From contig CASEUJ010000038.1 in NCBI GenBank assembly GCA_949291125.1, positions 1 to 64,000 on the forward strand: DNA of 64,000 bases, written 5' to 3'. The notes beneath the pieces are model-generated. The model was not told the DNA's origin and made no database searches. It saw only the letters and a program-made list of their open reading frames with translations. The translations under genes were made by a program, and so were the position numbers. Positions 15,514 through 25,174 of the stretch are shown in pieces. Source of the stretch: an uncultured Ruminococcus sp. (lineage in GTDB: Bacteria > Bacillota > Clostridia > Oscillospirales > Ruminococcaceae). Position 1 is the first letter of the stretch. Each line of letters opens with the position of its first letter.

Positions 15514-17544
15514 ATGAAGAAATGGTTGATTCATCAGCCGCCGGAAGATGCGGTGAACAAGATCCGATCGGGAAGTGACTTATCCATGCTGTGTGCACAG
15601 GTTCTGGCATCGCGCGGCATGCAGAGTGTACAGGATGTGGCGGCTTTTTTACAGTGTGATGGGCTGTCTGATCCCTTCCTGACGGCAGATATGCAAGAGG
15701 CAGCAGACCGAATCAATCAGGCACTCGAGAACGGCACACGCATCTGTGTCTATGGCGACTATGACTGCGACGGCGTAACGGCGACGGTGATTCTCTATTC
15801 CTATCTCTCTGAGATGGGCGCGGACGTTACCTATCGCATTCCAGAGCGGGAAGAGGGCTATGGTCTGAATGAAACTGCCATTCGGGAAATGCACGAAGAC
15901 GGCGTGGAACTAATTGTGACAGTCGATAACGGCATTACGGCGATCGAAGAGGCAAAACGAATTCAGGAGCTCGGTATGACGCTGATCATTACTGACCATC
16001 ACCAGCCGCTCGATACCTTGCCTCAGGCGGCGGCAATTGTGGATATGCATCGACCGGACGATACCTCGCCCTATCACAAACTCTGCGGCGCAGGGCTTGC
16101 ACTTAAGCTTGTGGCGGCGCTCGATGGCGGCGATGATACCATGGCGCTTGAACAATTCGGCGAACTCGCCGCGATTGCGACCGTTGCGGATGTGGTGGAG
16201 CTTTCCGGCGAAAACCGCTATCTGGTACAGCTTGGATTGCGGCTTCTGGCGAACACCGAGCGTCCGGGACTTCTGGCGCTGTTGGAACAGGCTGGACTTT
16301 CCGGAAAGACATTTACTTCGACTTCCATTGCGTTTGGCATTGCGCCGCGTCTGAATGCCGCAGGACGTTTTGGCTCACCAGATACGGCGGTGCGGCTATT
16401 GCTCAGTGAGGACATGGATGAGGCGCAGTCGCTCGCGGCAGAGCTCGAACGCCGCAATACGGCACGCAAGGAAGAAGAGGCAAGAATCCTCGAACAGATT
16501 GAGGCACAGGCACGGGAAAATCCTACGCTGCTCAAAGCACGCGTGTTGATCTTTGCCGGAGAGAACTGGCATCATGGCGTGATCGGGATCGCGGCATCCC
16601 GTCTGGAAGAGCGCTTTGGAAAACCTACGATTCTCATCACAATTGAGGGCGAAACAGCACGCGGTTCGATGCGGTCGTTCGGGAACTTTTCGGCGTTTCG
16701 GTGCCTCGATGCCTGCCGGGATCTCTTGACGCGCTATGGCGGTCATCCCGGCGCCGGCGGCTTTTCTCTGGCGTCGGATCAAATCGGGGCATTTTGTGCG
16801 GCAGTGGAAGCCTATGCGGCACAGATGCACCCGGAAATGCCGGTGTTGACATTAGATGCCGACCGGATGCTCTTGCCACAGGATTTTTCACTCGAAGCAT
16901 TTGCGAGCCTGTCGGTGCTTGCGCCGTTCGGCGAGGGCAATCCGACGCCCGTCTTTGCGATTTCACATGCGGTTTTGCAGGAGATTGTGCCGCTTTCTAA
17001 GGGCGCGCACACCAAACTTCGGGTGACATATGGCACGATGGCGCTCGATCTTTTGCTCTTTCGCACCAAACCCGAAGAAGTCTGGCTCAGGCGCGGCGCG
17101 GTGTGTGATTTTTTGGTCATGGCAGAGGTCGGACAGTTTCAAGGCAGACCTCAGCTTTCGCTGATCGTACAGGACTATCGCAAGAGCGGACTGAAACAGG
17201 CGAAGTATTTCGCAGCGCGCCATACATACGAACAGTTTTGTCGGAATGAACCGCTTTCTGCGGCATTTTATCGCGCCATTACGCCGTCACGTGATGCCTT
17301 CGCACAGATTTATAAACGCATCCCGACGACAGACACGGCGTTCGATACACTGTTCGGATCATTGCAGGAGCTTCCGGAGATGAACTACTGCAAAATGCGC
17401 ATTGCGCTTGATATTTTCGAAGAGCTCGGGCTTGTCGGGCAGAATCTCTGGACTGAACAGGTTCGGCGTATCCCGACACAACAGAAAGTGGATTTACAGG
17501 CATCTGAATTACTACAGGGGTTACAGGAAAAAGGAGCGGATTGA
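15514..17544 (+). CDS. recJ: Single-stranded-DNA-specific exonuclease RecJ
   Basis: RecJ degrades single-stranded DNA 5' to 3' in recombination and repair. The 676-residue protein has the DHH-family motifs: DYDCDG (Asp82, Asp84, Asp86), ITDHH (Asp161-His163) and GGHPGAGGFS in the DHHA1 domain. An OB-fold and a C-terminal region complete a normal-length clostridial RecJ. AGGAG lies 7-8 nt upstream of the ATG. Its stop is two bases before the relA ATG, so the two are probably translationally linked, the usual recJ-relA arrangement in Firmicutes. Confidence 0.95.
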   Translation: MKKWLIHQPPEDAVNKIRSGSDLSMLCAQVLASRGMQSVQDVAAFLQCDGLSDPFLTADMQEAADRINQALENGTRICVYGDYDCDGVTATVILYSYLSEMGADVTYRIPEREEGYGLNETAIREMHEDGVELIVTVDNGITAIEEAKRIQELGMTLIITDHHQPLDTLPQAAAIVDMHRPDDTSPYHKLCGAGLALKLVAALDGGDDTMALEQFGELAAIATVADVVELSGENRYLVQLGLRLLANTERPGLLALLEQAGLSGKTFTSTSIAFGIAPRLNAAGRFGSPDTAVRLLLSEDMDEAQSLAAELERRNTARKEEEARILEQIEAQARENPTLLKARVLIFAGENWHHGVIGIAASRLEERFGKPTILITIEGETARGSMRSFGNFSAFRCLDACRDLLTRYGGHPGAGGFSLASDQIGAFCAAVEAYAAQMHPEMPVLTLDADRMLLPQDFSLEAFASLSVLAPFGEGNPTPVFAISHAVLQEIVPLSKGAHTKLRVTYGTMALDLLLFRTKPEEVWLRRGAVCDFLVMAEVGQFQGRPQLSLIVQDYRKSGLKQAKYFAARHTYEQFCRNEPLSAAFYRAITPSRDAFAQIYKRIPTTDTAFDTLFGSLQELPEMNYCKMRIALDIFEELGLVGQNLWTEQVRRIPTQQKVDLQASELLQGLQEKGAD

Positions 17545-17546
17545 AT

Positions 17547-19811
17547 ATGGATGAGGAGAAAAAATTGGCGGAGCAAAAACAGGATGTACCCGCCTATCAA
17601 GTACAGCAGAAAGCACCCATACACGAACCGACCATTTCAGATCTGTCCAAAAAGATCTTGGCGACTGATAAACAGTATGACCTGAGCAAGATCTTGTCCG
17701 CCTATCAGTTTGCGGAAAAAGCACACGCCGGTCAGACGCGCTCTTCCGGCGAACCATATATCATTCATCCGCTTGCCGTGGCAGATATCCTGCTCGACTT
17801 GGGGATGGATACCGACACGATTTGTGTGGGACTATTGCATGATGTGGTGGAGGATACCGAGTATACGCTTGATGATATCCGAAAAAAGTTCGGACAGGAC
17901 GTTGCGATCTTAGTGGATGGCGTTACGAAACTCAATCGCATCCCGATTTTCGACAAGGAACAACAGCAGGCGAATAACGTCCGAAAGATCCTGCTTGCGA
18001 TGTCGCATGATATCCGCGTGATGATCATCAAGCTTGCCGACCGCATTCACAATATGCGCACGCTGCACTTTTTGCCGCCGGATAAACAGCGCCGGATCGC
18101 ACTCGAAACGATGAATGTCTATGCGCCGATTGCACACCGGCTCGGGATTCGAACTGTGAAGGACGAACTCGAAGACCTTTCGTTTTATTACCTCGATTCG
18201 TTTGCCTATTCGGAGATCGAACACATCATGGAGATCAAAAAGGGCGAACGCGAGGCATTCATCGAATCGATCAAAGAACGCATCCGCACGCGTCTGGAAC
18301 AGGAACACTTCGCAAAAGAACCGATCATTGAAGGGCGCGTCAAGAGCGTCTACGGCATCTATAAAAAGGTTTATGTCAACCACAAGAGTATCGATGAGAT
18401 CTATGATAAATATGCCGTGCGCGTGATTGTGTCGACCGTGGCGGAGTGTTATACGGTGCTGGGAATCGTCCACGATATGTTCCGCCCGCTGCCGAACCGG
18501 TTTAAGGATTATATCGCAAACCCGAAGTCTAATATGTATCAGTCGCTGCATACGACTGTCCTCGGACGCGAGAGCATTCCCTTTGAGATTCAGATCCGCA
18601 CATGGGATATGCATGTTTCTGCCGAATACGGCATTGCGGCGCACTGGAAGTATAAAGAGGGCATTCAGGGAAAGGACAAGATGGAAGAACGTCTGGCGTG
18701 GGTCAGAAAGGTCATCGAATCTCAGCAGACTTCTGACGATGTGGAAGAAATTGTCCGCGCCATCAAGAGCGACCTTTCGCCGGAAGATATCGTGGTTATG
18801 ACGCCGCGAGGTGATTCGATCACACTGCCCATCGGCTCGACGGTGATCGACTTTGCCTATCGCATCCACACGGAGATCGGTCACAGAACCATTGGCGGTA
18901 AAGTGGACGGCAAGATGGTGCCGCTCGATTATGCACTCAAAACCGGTGAGATCTGTGAAGTTCTCACGAGCAAAGATCCGAACAAAGGCCCGAATCGCGC
19001 GTGGCTCGGGATCGTGAAGACCAATGAGGCGAAATCGAAGATCCGCTCGTGGTTCAAGAAGGAATGCCGCGAGGAGAACATCGAAACCGGCAGATCCAGC
19101 TTGGAACAGGAGTTTAAGCGCGCCCATATTCGTCTTCCGGAATCGGAATGGGAAACCTTCCTTGCAGATGACCTCAAACGACACAATTGCGCCACACTCG
19201 ATGATTTCTTTGCCTCCATCGGCTATGGCGGCATTATGCTTTCTAAAATTATGCCGCGCCTCAAAGACCGTTACGTCAAAGAATATGGCAGCGACGATGA
19301 AGCGGAAAAGCCCGTTGCACCCGTTGCGCCCCAGCGTCAGGAAAATGGCAAAGGATGTATTATCCTCGATAAGATCGATGACTGTGTCTTTAAGTTTTCC
19401 CAGTGCTGTAATCCGCTGCCCGGAGACGACATTGTGGGCTTTATCACACGCGGCCACGGCATCTCTGTCCACACCACAAGCTGTGTCAACTATCAGTCGG
19501 CGCTTTCGCGCGGCAACGAGGAAGAACTGGCGCGATGGCTTCCAGTACAGTGGACGAACAGCACATCGACCCTCATCCCGACGACCATTGAAGTGATCGC
19601 GGTCGATCGCGTTGGACTTGTTTTTGATATCACAAAGATTTTGTCCGAATCGCATATTCAGATCGTGCATTCCGCATCTCGGAATCTGCGAAACGGCAAC
19701 GCGATCTTTGAAGCAAGCGTCCAGATCGCGGGGACAGATCAGCTCAAATCGATCCTCGATAAGCTAAGGAAGATTCGCGGCGTCATTTCCGTGGATCGTG
19801 CCAAAAAGTAA
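17547..19811 (+). CDS. relA: Bifunctional (p)ppGpp synthetase/hydrolase (RelA/SpoT)
   Basis: This enzyme makes and degrades the stringent-response alarmone. The 754-residue protein has an N-terminal HD hydrolase domain (His60, His74, His98-Asp99 and the VVEDT segment). The synthetase domain has GRVKSVYGIYKK and the RFKD motif (318-321), the RxKD form typical of bifunctional Rel. A TGS domain (DIVVMTPRGDSITLPIGS), a conserved-Cys region (CCNPLPGDDI) and a C-terminal ACT domain follow. The ATG at 17547 lies 10 nt after AAGGAG; an upstream TTG at 17541 is possible but too close. Confidence 0.95.
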   Translation: MDEEKKLAEQKQDVPAYQVQQKAPIHEPTISDLSKKILATDKQYDLSKILSAYQFAEKAHAGQTRSSGEPYIIHPLAVADILLDLGMDTDTICVGLLHDVVEDTEYTLDDIRKKFGQDVAILVDGVTKLNRIPIFDKEQQQANNVRKILLAMSHDIRVMIIKLADRIHNMRTLHFLPPDKQRRIALETMNVYAPIAHRLGIRTVKDELEDLSFYYLDSFAYSEIEHIMEIKKGEREAFIESIKERIRTRLEQEHFAKEPIIEGRVKSVYGIYKKVYVNHKSIDEIYDKYAVRVIVSTVAECYTVLGIVHDMFRPLPNRFKDYIANPKSNMYQSLHTTVLGRESIPFEIQIRTWDMHVSAEYGIAAHWKYKEGIQGKDKMEERLAWVRKVIESQQTSDDVEEIVRAIKSDLSPEDIVVMTPRGDSITLPIGSTVIDFAYRIHTEIGHRTIGGKVDGKMVPLDYALKTGEICEVLTSKDPNKGPNRAWLGIVKTNEAKSKIRSWFKKECREENIETGRSSLEQEFKRAHIRLPESEWETFLADDLKRHNCATLDDFFASIGYGGIMLSKIMPRLKDRYVKEYGSDDEAEKPVAPVAPQRQENGKGCIILDKIDDCVFKFSQCCNPLPGDDIVGFITRGHGISVHTTSCVNYQSALSRGNEEELARWLPVQWTNSTSTLIPTTIEVIAVDRVGLVFDITKILSESHIQIVHSASRNLRNGNAIFEASVQIAGTDQLKSILDKLRKIRGVISVDRAKK

Positions 19812-19829
19812 CAGAGGGGAGGAAACACG

Positions 19830-20453
19830 ATGGAGGTAAAAACACTTGTACTCGGTGCGTTGGCATCGAATTGTTATCTGGTGACACTTGCCGACGGCGG
19901 CTGTGTTGCCGTGGATATTGGTGATGGTGCGGCGACAGTATTGCGCTATCTGAAACAGTATGAAAAGACACTCCGTGCGATTTTGCTCACCCATGGGCAT
20001 TATGACCACATTGCCGGGGTCGAAGCCGTGCGAAAGGCATGTGATGTGCCAGTGTATATCCACACGCTCGATGCTCCGATGTTGACCGACAGTGCGGCAA
20101 ATCTTGCCACATGGCTTTCGGATACGCCGTTTGAATCGGTGCAGCAGTTTCAGACCGTGGAGGACGGCGACACGATCACCATCGGCGGCACAGAATTTAC
20201 TGTGCTCCACACACCGGGACACACGCCGGGGAGCGTCTGCTGGATCTGTGGCGATGTGATGCTGACCGGCGATACGCTTTTTCACTTATCCCGCGGCAGA
20301 ACCGACTTTCCCGGCGGCAGCGATGCCGAGATGCTCCGGTCATTTCGCAGACTTGCGTCGATCGAAGGGGACTATCGGGTGTTGCCGGGGCACAACGAAG
20401 AAACGACGCTTTCCTTTGAAAAAGCACACAATCCCACCATGCGAGGACTTTGA
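19830..20453 (+). CDS. MBL-fold metallo-hydrolase (glyoxalase II-like)
   Basis: The 207-residue protein has the metallo-beta-lactamase metal motif THGHYDHI, a downstream HTPGHTPGSVCW, a GDTLF segment and a C-terminal PGHNEETT, all ligands of a two-metal site. This family includes hydroxyacylglutathione hydrolases and many proteins of unknown substrate. GAGGGAGGA precedes the ATG. Placement between relA and hemZ is common in Clostridia, but does not reveal the substrate. Confidence 0.85.
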   Translation: MEVKTLVLGALASNCYLVTLADGGCVAVDIGDGAATVLRYLKQYEKTLRAILLTHGHYDHIAGVEAVRKACDVPVYIHTLDAPMLTDSAANLATWLSDTPFESVQQFQTVEDGDTITIGGTEFTVLHTPGHTPGSVCWICGDVMLTGDTLFHLSRGRTDFPGGSDAEMLRSFRRLASIEGDYRVLPGHNEETTLSFEKAHNPTMRGL

Positions 20454-20456
20454 TTC

Positions 20457-21980
20457 ATGACCAATCACAAAAGCCAACCCACCCGGATATTTCCCATTGC
20501 GCTATGCGGACATGCGCTGAAATATGAGATCGAATGCATCTGTAAAATCTTTCTGCCCGTGACGAAGTTTCAGTTTTTCTTTGACGCCGCCACACTTCCT
20601 GACGGCGAAACAGACGGCGCAGTCCTGACACTGGAACAATTGCCGGATGCACAGACACGTTTTTTCGTCCGCGTGACTTATCGCGGACAGACACAGCAGG
20701 ACACGCAACTATTTCCGAAGTGCGATCCGGTTGTCGATAAGGCGCTTTGCGAATACCGGTTTAGCGCCATGTTATACCGCCTGTTCGAACGGCTGACCGA
20801 TCTGCACCCGGCATGGGGACTTCTGACGGGCATTCGCCCAGTAAAAAAAGTCCAGCCGCTTTTGGCGCAAGGCATGACCAAGCAGGAAGTCTGTCAGAAC
20901 CTCTGCGACACCTTCTGGGTGTCTCCGGAAAAGGCAGCGTTGACATATGACACTGCAATGACGCAGAAACCGCTCCTTGACCAGACGCCACAGCGATCGG
21001 TGAGTCTTTATGTTTCGATCCCGTTCTGTCCGACCCGGTGCAGCTATTGCTCGTTTGTATCCCATTCGGTGGAACAGGCGTATCAGCTCATCCCGGATTA
21101 TCTGCAAAAGCTCTGTGCAGAACTGGAAATCTGGGGCGAAATGGTGCGCCAGCTCGGGTTATGCATCGACACCGTCTATTTCGGCGGCGGCACACCAACC
21201 GCATTGACCGCAGACCAGCTCGATCTGGTGCTGGAGTCAGTGGAGGCGCATTTTGACCTGACCCACCTCCGGGAATATTGTGTCGAAGCCGGCAGACCCG
21301 ATACCATTACCGCCGAAAAGCTTGATGTCATGCGTCGGCGCGGCGTATCGCGCATTTCCGTCAATCCCCAGACCATGCATGACAGCGTCCTCGAAACCAT
21401 CGGACGCCGGCATACTACAAGCCAGACAGTCGATGCTTTTCATCTGGCGCGGCAGGCAGGGTTTGATAACATCAACATGGATCTGATCGCCGGATTGCCG
21501 GGGGATACACCAGAGGGCTTTCACGATACGCTGGAACAGATCTTTGCGCTGGATCCTGATAGCATCACCGTCCATGCACTGACGCTGAAACGCGCCGCTA
21601 ATCTCTTTGCAGACGGTGTTTCCCAGGTACATAATCCCGTACAACAGATGGTGGAAGAAAGCATCCGCCGCCTGCCGGAACATGGCTATGCGCCATATTA
21701 CATGTACCGCCAGAAGAATACGATCGACAATCAGGAAAATGTCGGCTATGCTCGTCCAGGAAAAGAGTCGCTCTATAATATCCTGATCATGGACGAGACT
21801 CAGTCCATTTTTGGCGCCGGTTGCGGCGCATCGACCAAAATTGTTGAGCCGCAGGGGCGAATTACGCGCATTCACAACTATAAGTTCCCATATGAATATA
21901 TCCGGCAGTTTGATCAGCTGATGGAGAAGAAACAGCAGGTCAGAGAGATTTTTGAGCGAATGGAGCGTGAGGAATCGTGA
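20457..21980 (+). CDS. hemZ: Radical SAM coproporphyrinogen III oxidase-like protein HemZ
   Basis: The 507-residue protein has a radical SAM motif CPTRCSYC (Cys191, Cys195, Cys198) after a roughly 180-residue N-terminal domain that carries the HemZ hallmark GIRPVK near residue 125. FGGGTPTAL and NMDLIAGLPGD are also typical of the HemN/HemZ group. It would decarboxylate coproporphyrinogen anaerobically, but no other heme genes are in the window. HemN relatives can be heme chaperones or act on other substrates. It starts 3 nt after the upstream stop with a GAGGACTT site. Confidence 0.87.
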   Translation: MTNHKSQPTRIFPIALCGHALKYEIECICKIFLPVTKFQFFFDAATLPDGETDGAVLTLEQLPDAQTRFFVRVTYRGQTQQDTQLFPKCDPVVDKALCEYRFSAMLYRLFERLTDLHPAWGLLTGIRPVKKVQPLLAQGMTKQEVCQNLCDTFWVSPEKAALTYDTAMTQKPLLDQTPQRSVSLYVSIPFCPTRCSYCSFVSHSVEQAYQLIPDYLQKLCAELEIWGEMVRQLGLCIDTVYFGGGTPTALTADQLDLVLESVEAHFDLTHLREYCVEAGRPDTITAEKLDVMRRRGVSRISVNPQTMHDSVLETIGRRHTTSQTVDAFHLARQAGFDNINMDLIAGLPGDTPEGFHDTLEQIFALDPDSITVHALTLKRAANLFADGVSQVHNPVQQMVEESIRRLPEHGYAPYYMYRQKNTIDNQENVGYARPGKESLYNILIMDETQSIFGAGCGASTKIVEPQGRITRIHNYKFPYEYIRQFDQLMEKKQQVREIFERMEREES

Positions 21981-22072
21981 TCTTTTTTGACAAGCCAGAT
22001 CAAGACTTTACCTTGAAAATAAGAAGATAGCATAGGGTTTTTGTTTTCTTTTCGTAAAATCAAAAATATGAC

Positions 22073-22101
22073 TTGCAAAATACAACGAAATCGGTTATAC
22101 T
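22073..22101 (+). promoter_or_regulatory. Promoter of the galK-galE unit
   Basis: TTGCAA and TATACT are separated by 17 nt. The leader to galK is about 65 nt and includes a CTGTC/GACAG hairpin near 22127-22144. Confidence 0.7.
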
Positions 22102-22173
22102 AAAAGGTGACCAACCGGAACCGGCTGTCTGGATCCCGGACAGGATATCTTGCGAAAAAGGAGGAGTTTTTTT

Positions 22174-23466
22174 ATGGTATCGATGACACAGGCACGGCAG
22201 AAACTGATGGCAGGAGAGCTTGATGACGTATTGTTACAGCTTTGCTGTGACGAGGAAAGACTTACGGTATATCGCACGCGCCTGCTCGAAATGCTCGATG
22301 CATTCGCCCGCCAGTTCGGCGCAGACCGGGAGATCGCGATTCTTTCTGCACCAGGCAGAACAGAGCTCGGCGGCAACCACACCGATCACCAGCGCGGCCA
22401 TGTCCTGGCGGCAAGCGTGAACTTAGATATTCTTGCGGTTGTGGCAAAGCGCGACGATCGTACCATTCAGGTACAATCCGAAGGGTATCCGCTTGATGTG
22501 ATCTCGCTTGATGAACTCGACCCCATCCCGGAAAGTCAGGAGGCGCATGCGGCGGAACTCATTCGCGGCGTTGTCGCACGCTTCGGTCAGCTCGGCTGTC
22601 CGCTTCCGACGGGATTTGATGCGTATACCACATCTGAGGTGCTCAAAGGCTCGGGTCTTTCGTCTTCGGCGGCGTTTGAAGTATTGATCGGGCAGATCTG
22701 TAATGCGCTCTATGCCGATGATCAGTTTGATGCGATTACACTCGCAGAGATCGGGCAGTATGCCGAAAATACCTATTATCACAAGCCCTGCGGTCTGATG
22801 GATCAGATGGCGTCTGCCGTTGGCGGCGTAGTGGCGATCGATTTTTCCGATGCGGCAAAGCCGGCGGTTGAATCCATCGGCTTTGATTTTTCGAAGACCG
22901 GGTTTGCCCTTTGTATCGTGGACACTGGCGGCAGCCATGCCGACCTGACGGCGGAATATGCCGCGATCCCGGCAGAAATGCGTCAGGTTGCGGCGCATTT
23001 CGGGAAGGAAACGCTCTCGGAGATCACAGAGGGTATGGTGATCGATTCGATTGGCGAGCTGCGCGCGTCCTGTGGCGACCGGGCAGTGTTGCGTGCGCTC
23101 CACTTTTTCCACGAGGATCTGCGGGCGCAGAGCGAGGCAGATGCCCTCCGACGCGGCGATTTTGATTCGTATCTGCAATTGGTGAGATATTCCGGTGAAT
23201 CCTCGATCTGTCTGCTTCAGAATGTCTTTGCATCTTCTTCGCCGATGCACCAGCCGGCATCCATTGCGCTTGCAGTCGGCGGCATGGTGCTTGGCAGGCG
23301 CGGCGCGATCCGCATTCACGGCGGCGGCTTTGGCGGAACAATTCAGGCATATGTCCCGACAGTACTGCTCATGCCGTTCTGTGAGGAGATGGAACAGGTG
23401 TTGGGAAAGGGATGCTGCCATGCACTGCAAATTCGGCAGGTCGGCGCAATGACAGTTTTGATATGA
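22174..23466 (+). CDS. galK: Galactokinase (GHMP kinase family)
   Basis: The 430-residue protein shows the three GHMP regions: a substrate motif GRTELGGNHTDH (61-72), the ATP loop GSGLSSSAAFEV and the C-terminal GGGFGGT. The galactokinase signature normally reads GRxNxxGEHxDY; the N-to-E, GE-to-GN and Y-to-H differences mark a divergent clostridial branch. DQMASAVGG is also conserved. The pairing with galE supports phosphorylation of galactose to galactose-1-phosphate in the Leloir pathway; galT is not in the window. The ATG at 22174 lies 7 nt after AAGGAGGAG. Confidence 0.85.
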   Translation: MVSMTQARQKLMAGELDDVLLQLCCDEERLTVYRTRLLEMLDAFARQFGADREIAILSAPGRTELGGNHTDHQRGHVLAASVNLDILAVVAKRDDRTIQVQSEGYPLDVISLDELDPIPESQEAHAAELIRGVVARFGQLGCPLPTGFDAYTTSEVLKGSGLSSSAAFEVLIGQICNALYADDQFDAITLAEIGQYAENTYYHKPCGLMDQMASAVGGVVAIDFSDAAKPAVESIGFDFSKTGFALCIVDTGGSHADLTAEYAAIPAEMRQVAAHFGKETLSEITEGMVIDSIGELRASCGDRAVLRALHFFHEDLRAQSEADALRRGDFDSYLQLVRYSGESSICLLQNVFASSSPMHQPASIALAVGGMVLGRRGAIRIHGGGFGGTIQAYVPTVLLMPFCEEMEQVLGKGCCHALQIRQVGAMTVLI

Positions 23467-23555
23467 CATGTATCCGGAAAGCGGCGGATTGATCCCGTCC
23501 GCCAGCCCGGCGGCAGAGATGACCGGGAACTTTCCGAGAAAGGATGAATGATTTC

Positions 23556-24566
23556 ATGGGTAAGATTTTAATCACGGGTGGAACAGGTTTTATCGGCAGC
23601 CATACATGTGTGGCGCTGATCAATGCCGGATTTCAGGTGGTCATTATGGACAATTTGTCCAATTCCAAGATCGAGGCAAATGCCCGAATCGAAATGATCA
23701 CCGGCAAACATGTGCGCTTTTATCGCGCGGATCTGCGCGATAAGGAGGAGATGCGCCAGATCTTTTTGGATAACAAGATCGACGCGGTGGTGCATTTTGC
23801 CGGACTTAAGGCCGTGGGAGAATCGGTGGAAAAGCCATTGGAATATTATGACAACAATATCGGCGGCACAATCCAGCTGCTTGAAGTGATGGCAGAATTC
23901 GGCTGTCGTACCATGGTATTCTCATCGAGCGCAACGGTCTATGGCTATGACAATCCGGTGCCGTATGTTGAGGATATGCCGACTTCGGCGACGAATCCGT
24001 ATGGCTACACCAAAGTGATGATCGAACAGATCCTGCGTGATGTCTGTGTGGCGGATCCGCAATTTTCTGCAGTGGCGCTGCGCTATTTCAATCCGATTGG
24101 CGCACACGAAAGCGGTCTGATCGGCGAAGATCCAAACGGCATCCCGAATAATCTCGTGCCCTATGTGGCACAGGTCGCGATCGGGAAGCTCCATGAGCTT
24201 AGCGTCTATGGCGATGACTATGACACGCCGGACGGCACAGGGGTGCGCGATTATATTCACGTCATGGATCTGGCAGATGGCCATGCAGCAGCTTTGAGCT
24301 ATGGCCTTGCACACACGGGGTTTGAGGCGATCAACCTCGGAACCGGTAAGGGCAGCAGTGTCCTTGAAGTTGTACACGCCTATGAAAAGGCATGCGGCAA
24401 GTCGATCCCATATCAGATTACCGAGCGCCGACCCGGAGATATTGCGACATCTTATGCCGATCCGTCCAGAGCGAAGGAGCTACTTGGATGGGAGGCAACC
24501 GCCGATCTCGAAAAGATGTGCGAAGACAGCTGGCGCTTTACCCAACAAAATCCAAACGGACTATGA
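23556..24566 (+). CDS. galE: UDP-glucose 4-epimerase
   Basis: This 336-residue short-chain dehydrogenase/reductase interconverts UDP-galactose and UDP-glucose. It has the NAD motif GGTGFIGS (8-15), the SSSAT motif (123-127) and the catalytic YGYTK (Tyr149, Lys153). The start at 23556 is chosen because the family begins MGKILITGGTGFIG and the upstream ATG at 23544 abuts the AGGA site. It follows galK by 89 nt with no promoter of its own that I can see. Confidence 0.94.
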   Translation: MGKILITGGTGFIGSHTCVALINAGFQVVIMDNLSNSKIEANARIEMITGKHVRFYRADLRDKEEMRQIFLDNKIDAVVHFAGLKAVGESVEKPLEYYDNNIGGTIQLLEVMAEFGCRTMVFSSSATVYGYDNPVPYVEDMPTSATNPYGYTKVMIEQILRDVCVADPQFSAVALRYFNPIGAHESGLIGEDPNGIPNNLVPYVAQVAIGKLHELSVYGDDYDTPDGTGVRDYIHVMDLADGHAAALSYGLAHTGFEAINLGTGKGSSVLEVVHAYEKACGKSIPYQITERRPGDIATSYADPSRAKELLGWEATADLEKMCEDSWRFTQQNPNGL

Positions 24567-24612
24567 TCGGATCGCATCGCAACATCTGCGGTGATCCGGA
24601 AAAGGAGGACTC

Positions 24613-25155
24613 ATGTCAGATCGATTCGGAGATGCCATTGACAATTTTCTGATCATTATGGTCGCAGTCGCGATTGTTCTGCTGCTTGTGGTGATGCTTG
24701 GCTCACGCCAGAGCCCATTCCGGCATAAGCTGAGCCGCATCCTGACGCAGAATCCGCGCAATGTCAGGCGCACGCCGCTTGAATTTAACCGCGAATATTA
24801 TATCACAGGAGAAAAACGTATGCGCAGGCCAAACCGAGGAAAAAGCCCATCCCGTAGTGTAATCGCGGTGTTGGTGCAGAAAGTGGACGAACGCCGCCGG
24901 ACAATGGATCCGAGCGGAACGATGAAGCTCTATAACGAATACTATGAGCTGATTTTTAAGACGCGCAAGGGCGAGATCTTACATATCGTGACCAGTAAGC
25001 GTGCCTATACCGAAACGCCGTTTCATCAGCAGGGTCAGCTGACGTTTCAGGGTGACCAGCTGATCCGGTTTCAGTATAACGGCGGCGAGGTCATCGAAGA
25101 CCCGAACGCCTTTCCGGCGGCATCGCTGAATACCGGCATGGTCGGCAAACGATGA
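24613..25155 (+). CDS. Membrane-anchored protein, DUF2500-like
   Basis: The 180-residue protein has one N-terminal membrane segment (about residues 11-31), a basic linker and a C-terminal beta-rich domain (about 75-165). The latter resembles the DUF2500 pattern: VLVQKVDERR, YYELIFKTRKGE and GQLTFQGDQLIRFQ. Function is unknown. AAAGGAGGAC precedes the ATG. It sits between galE and another uncharacterised membrane protein, and the three may be co-transcribed. Confidence 0.65.
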   Translation: MSDRFGDAIDNFLIIMVAVAIVLLLVVMLGSRQSPFRHKLSRILTQNPRNVRRTPLEFNREYYITGEKRMRRPNRGKSPSRSVIAVLVQKVDERRRTMDPSGTMKLYNEYYELIFKTRKGEILHIVTSKRAYTETPFHQQGQLTFQGDQLIRFQYNGGEVIEDPNAFPAASLNTGMVGKR

Positions 25156-25174
25156 TGGTGGAAGACGGCGCTCT

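Noticed and set aside
17910-19670. 586-residue open frame on the minus strand inside relA
   Set aside because: It is antisense to a clearly conserved gene and its composition is typical of a reverse-frame shadow; no motif is visible.
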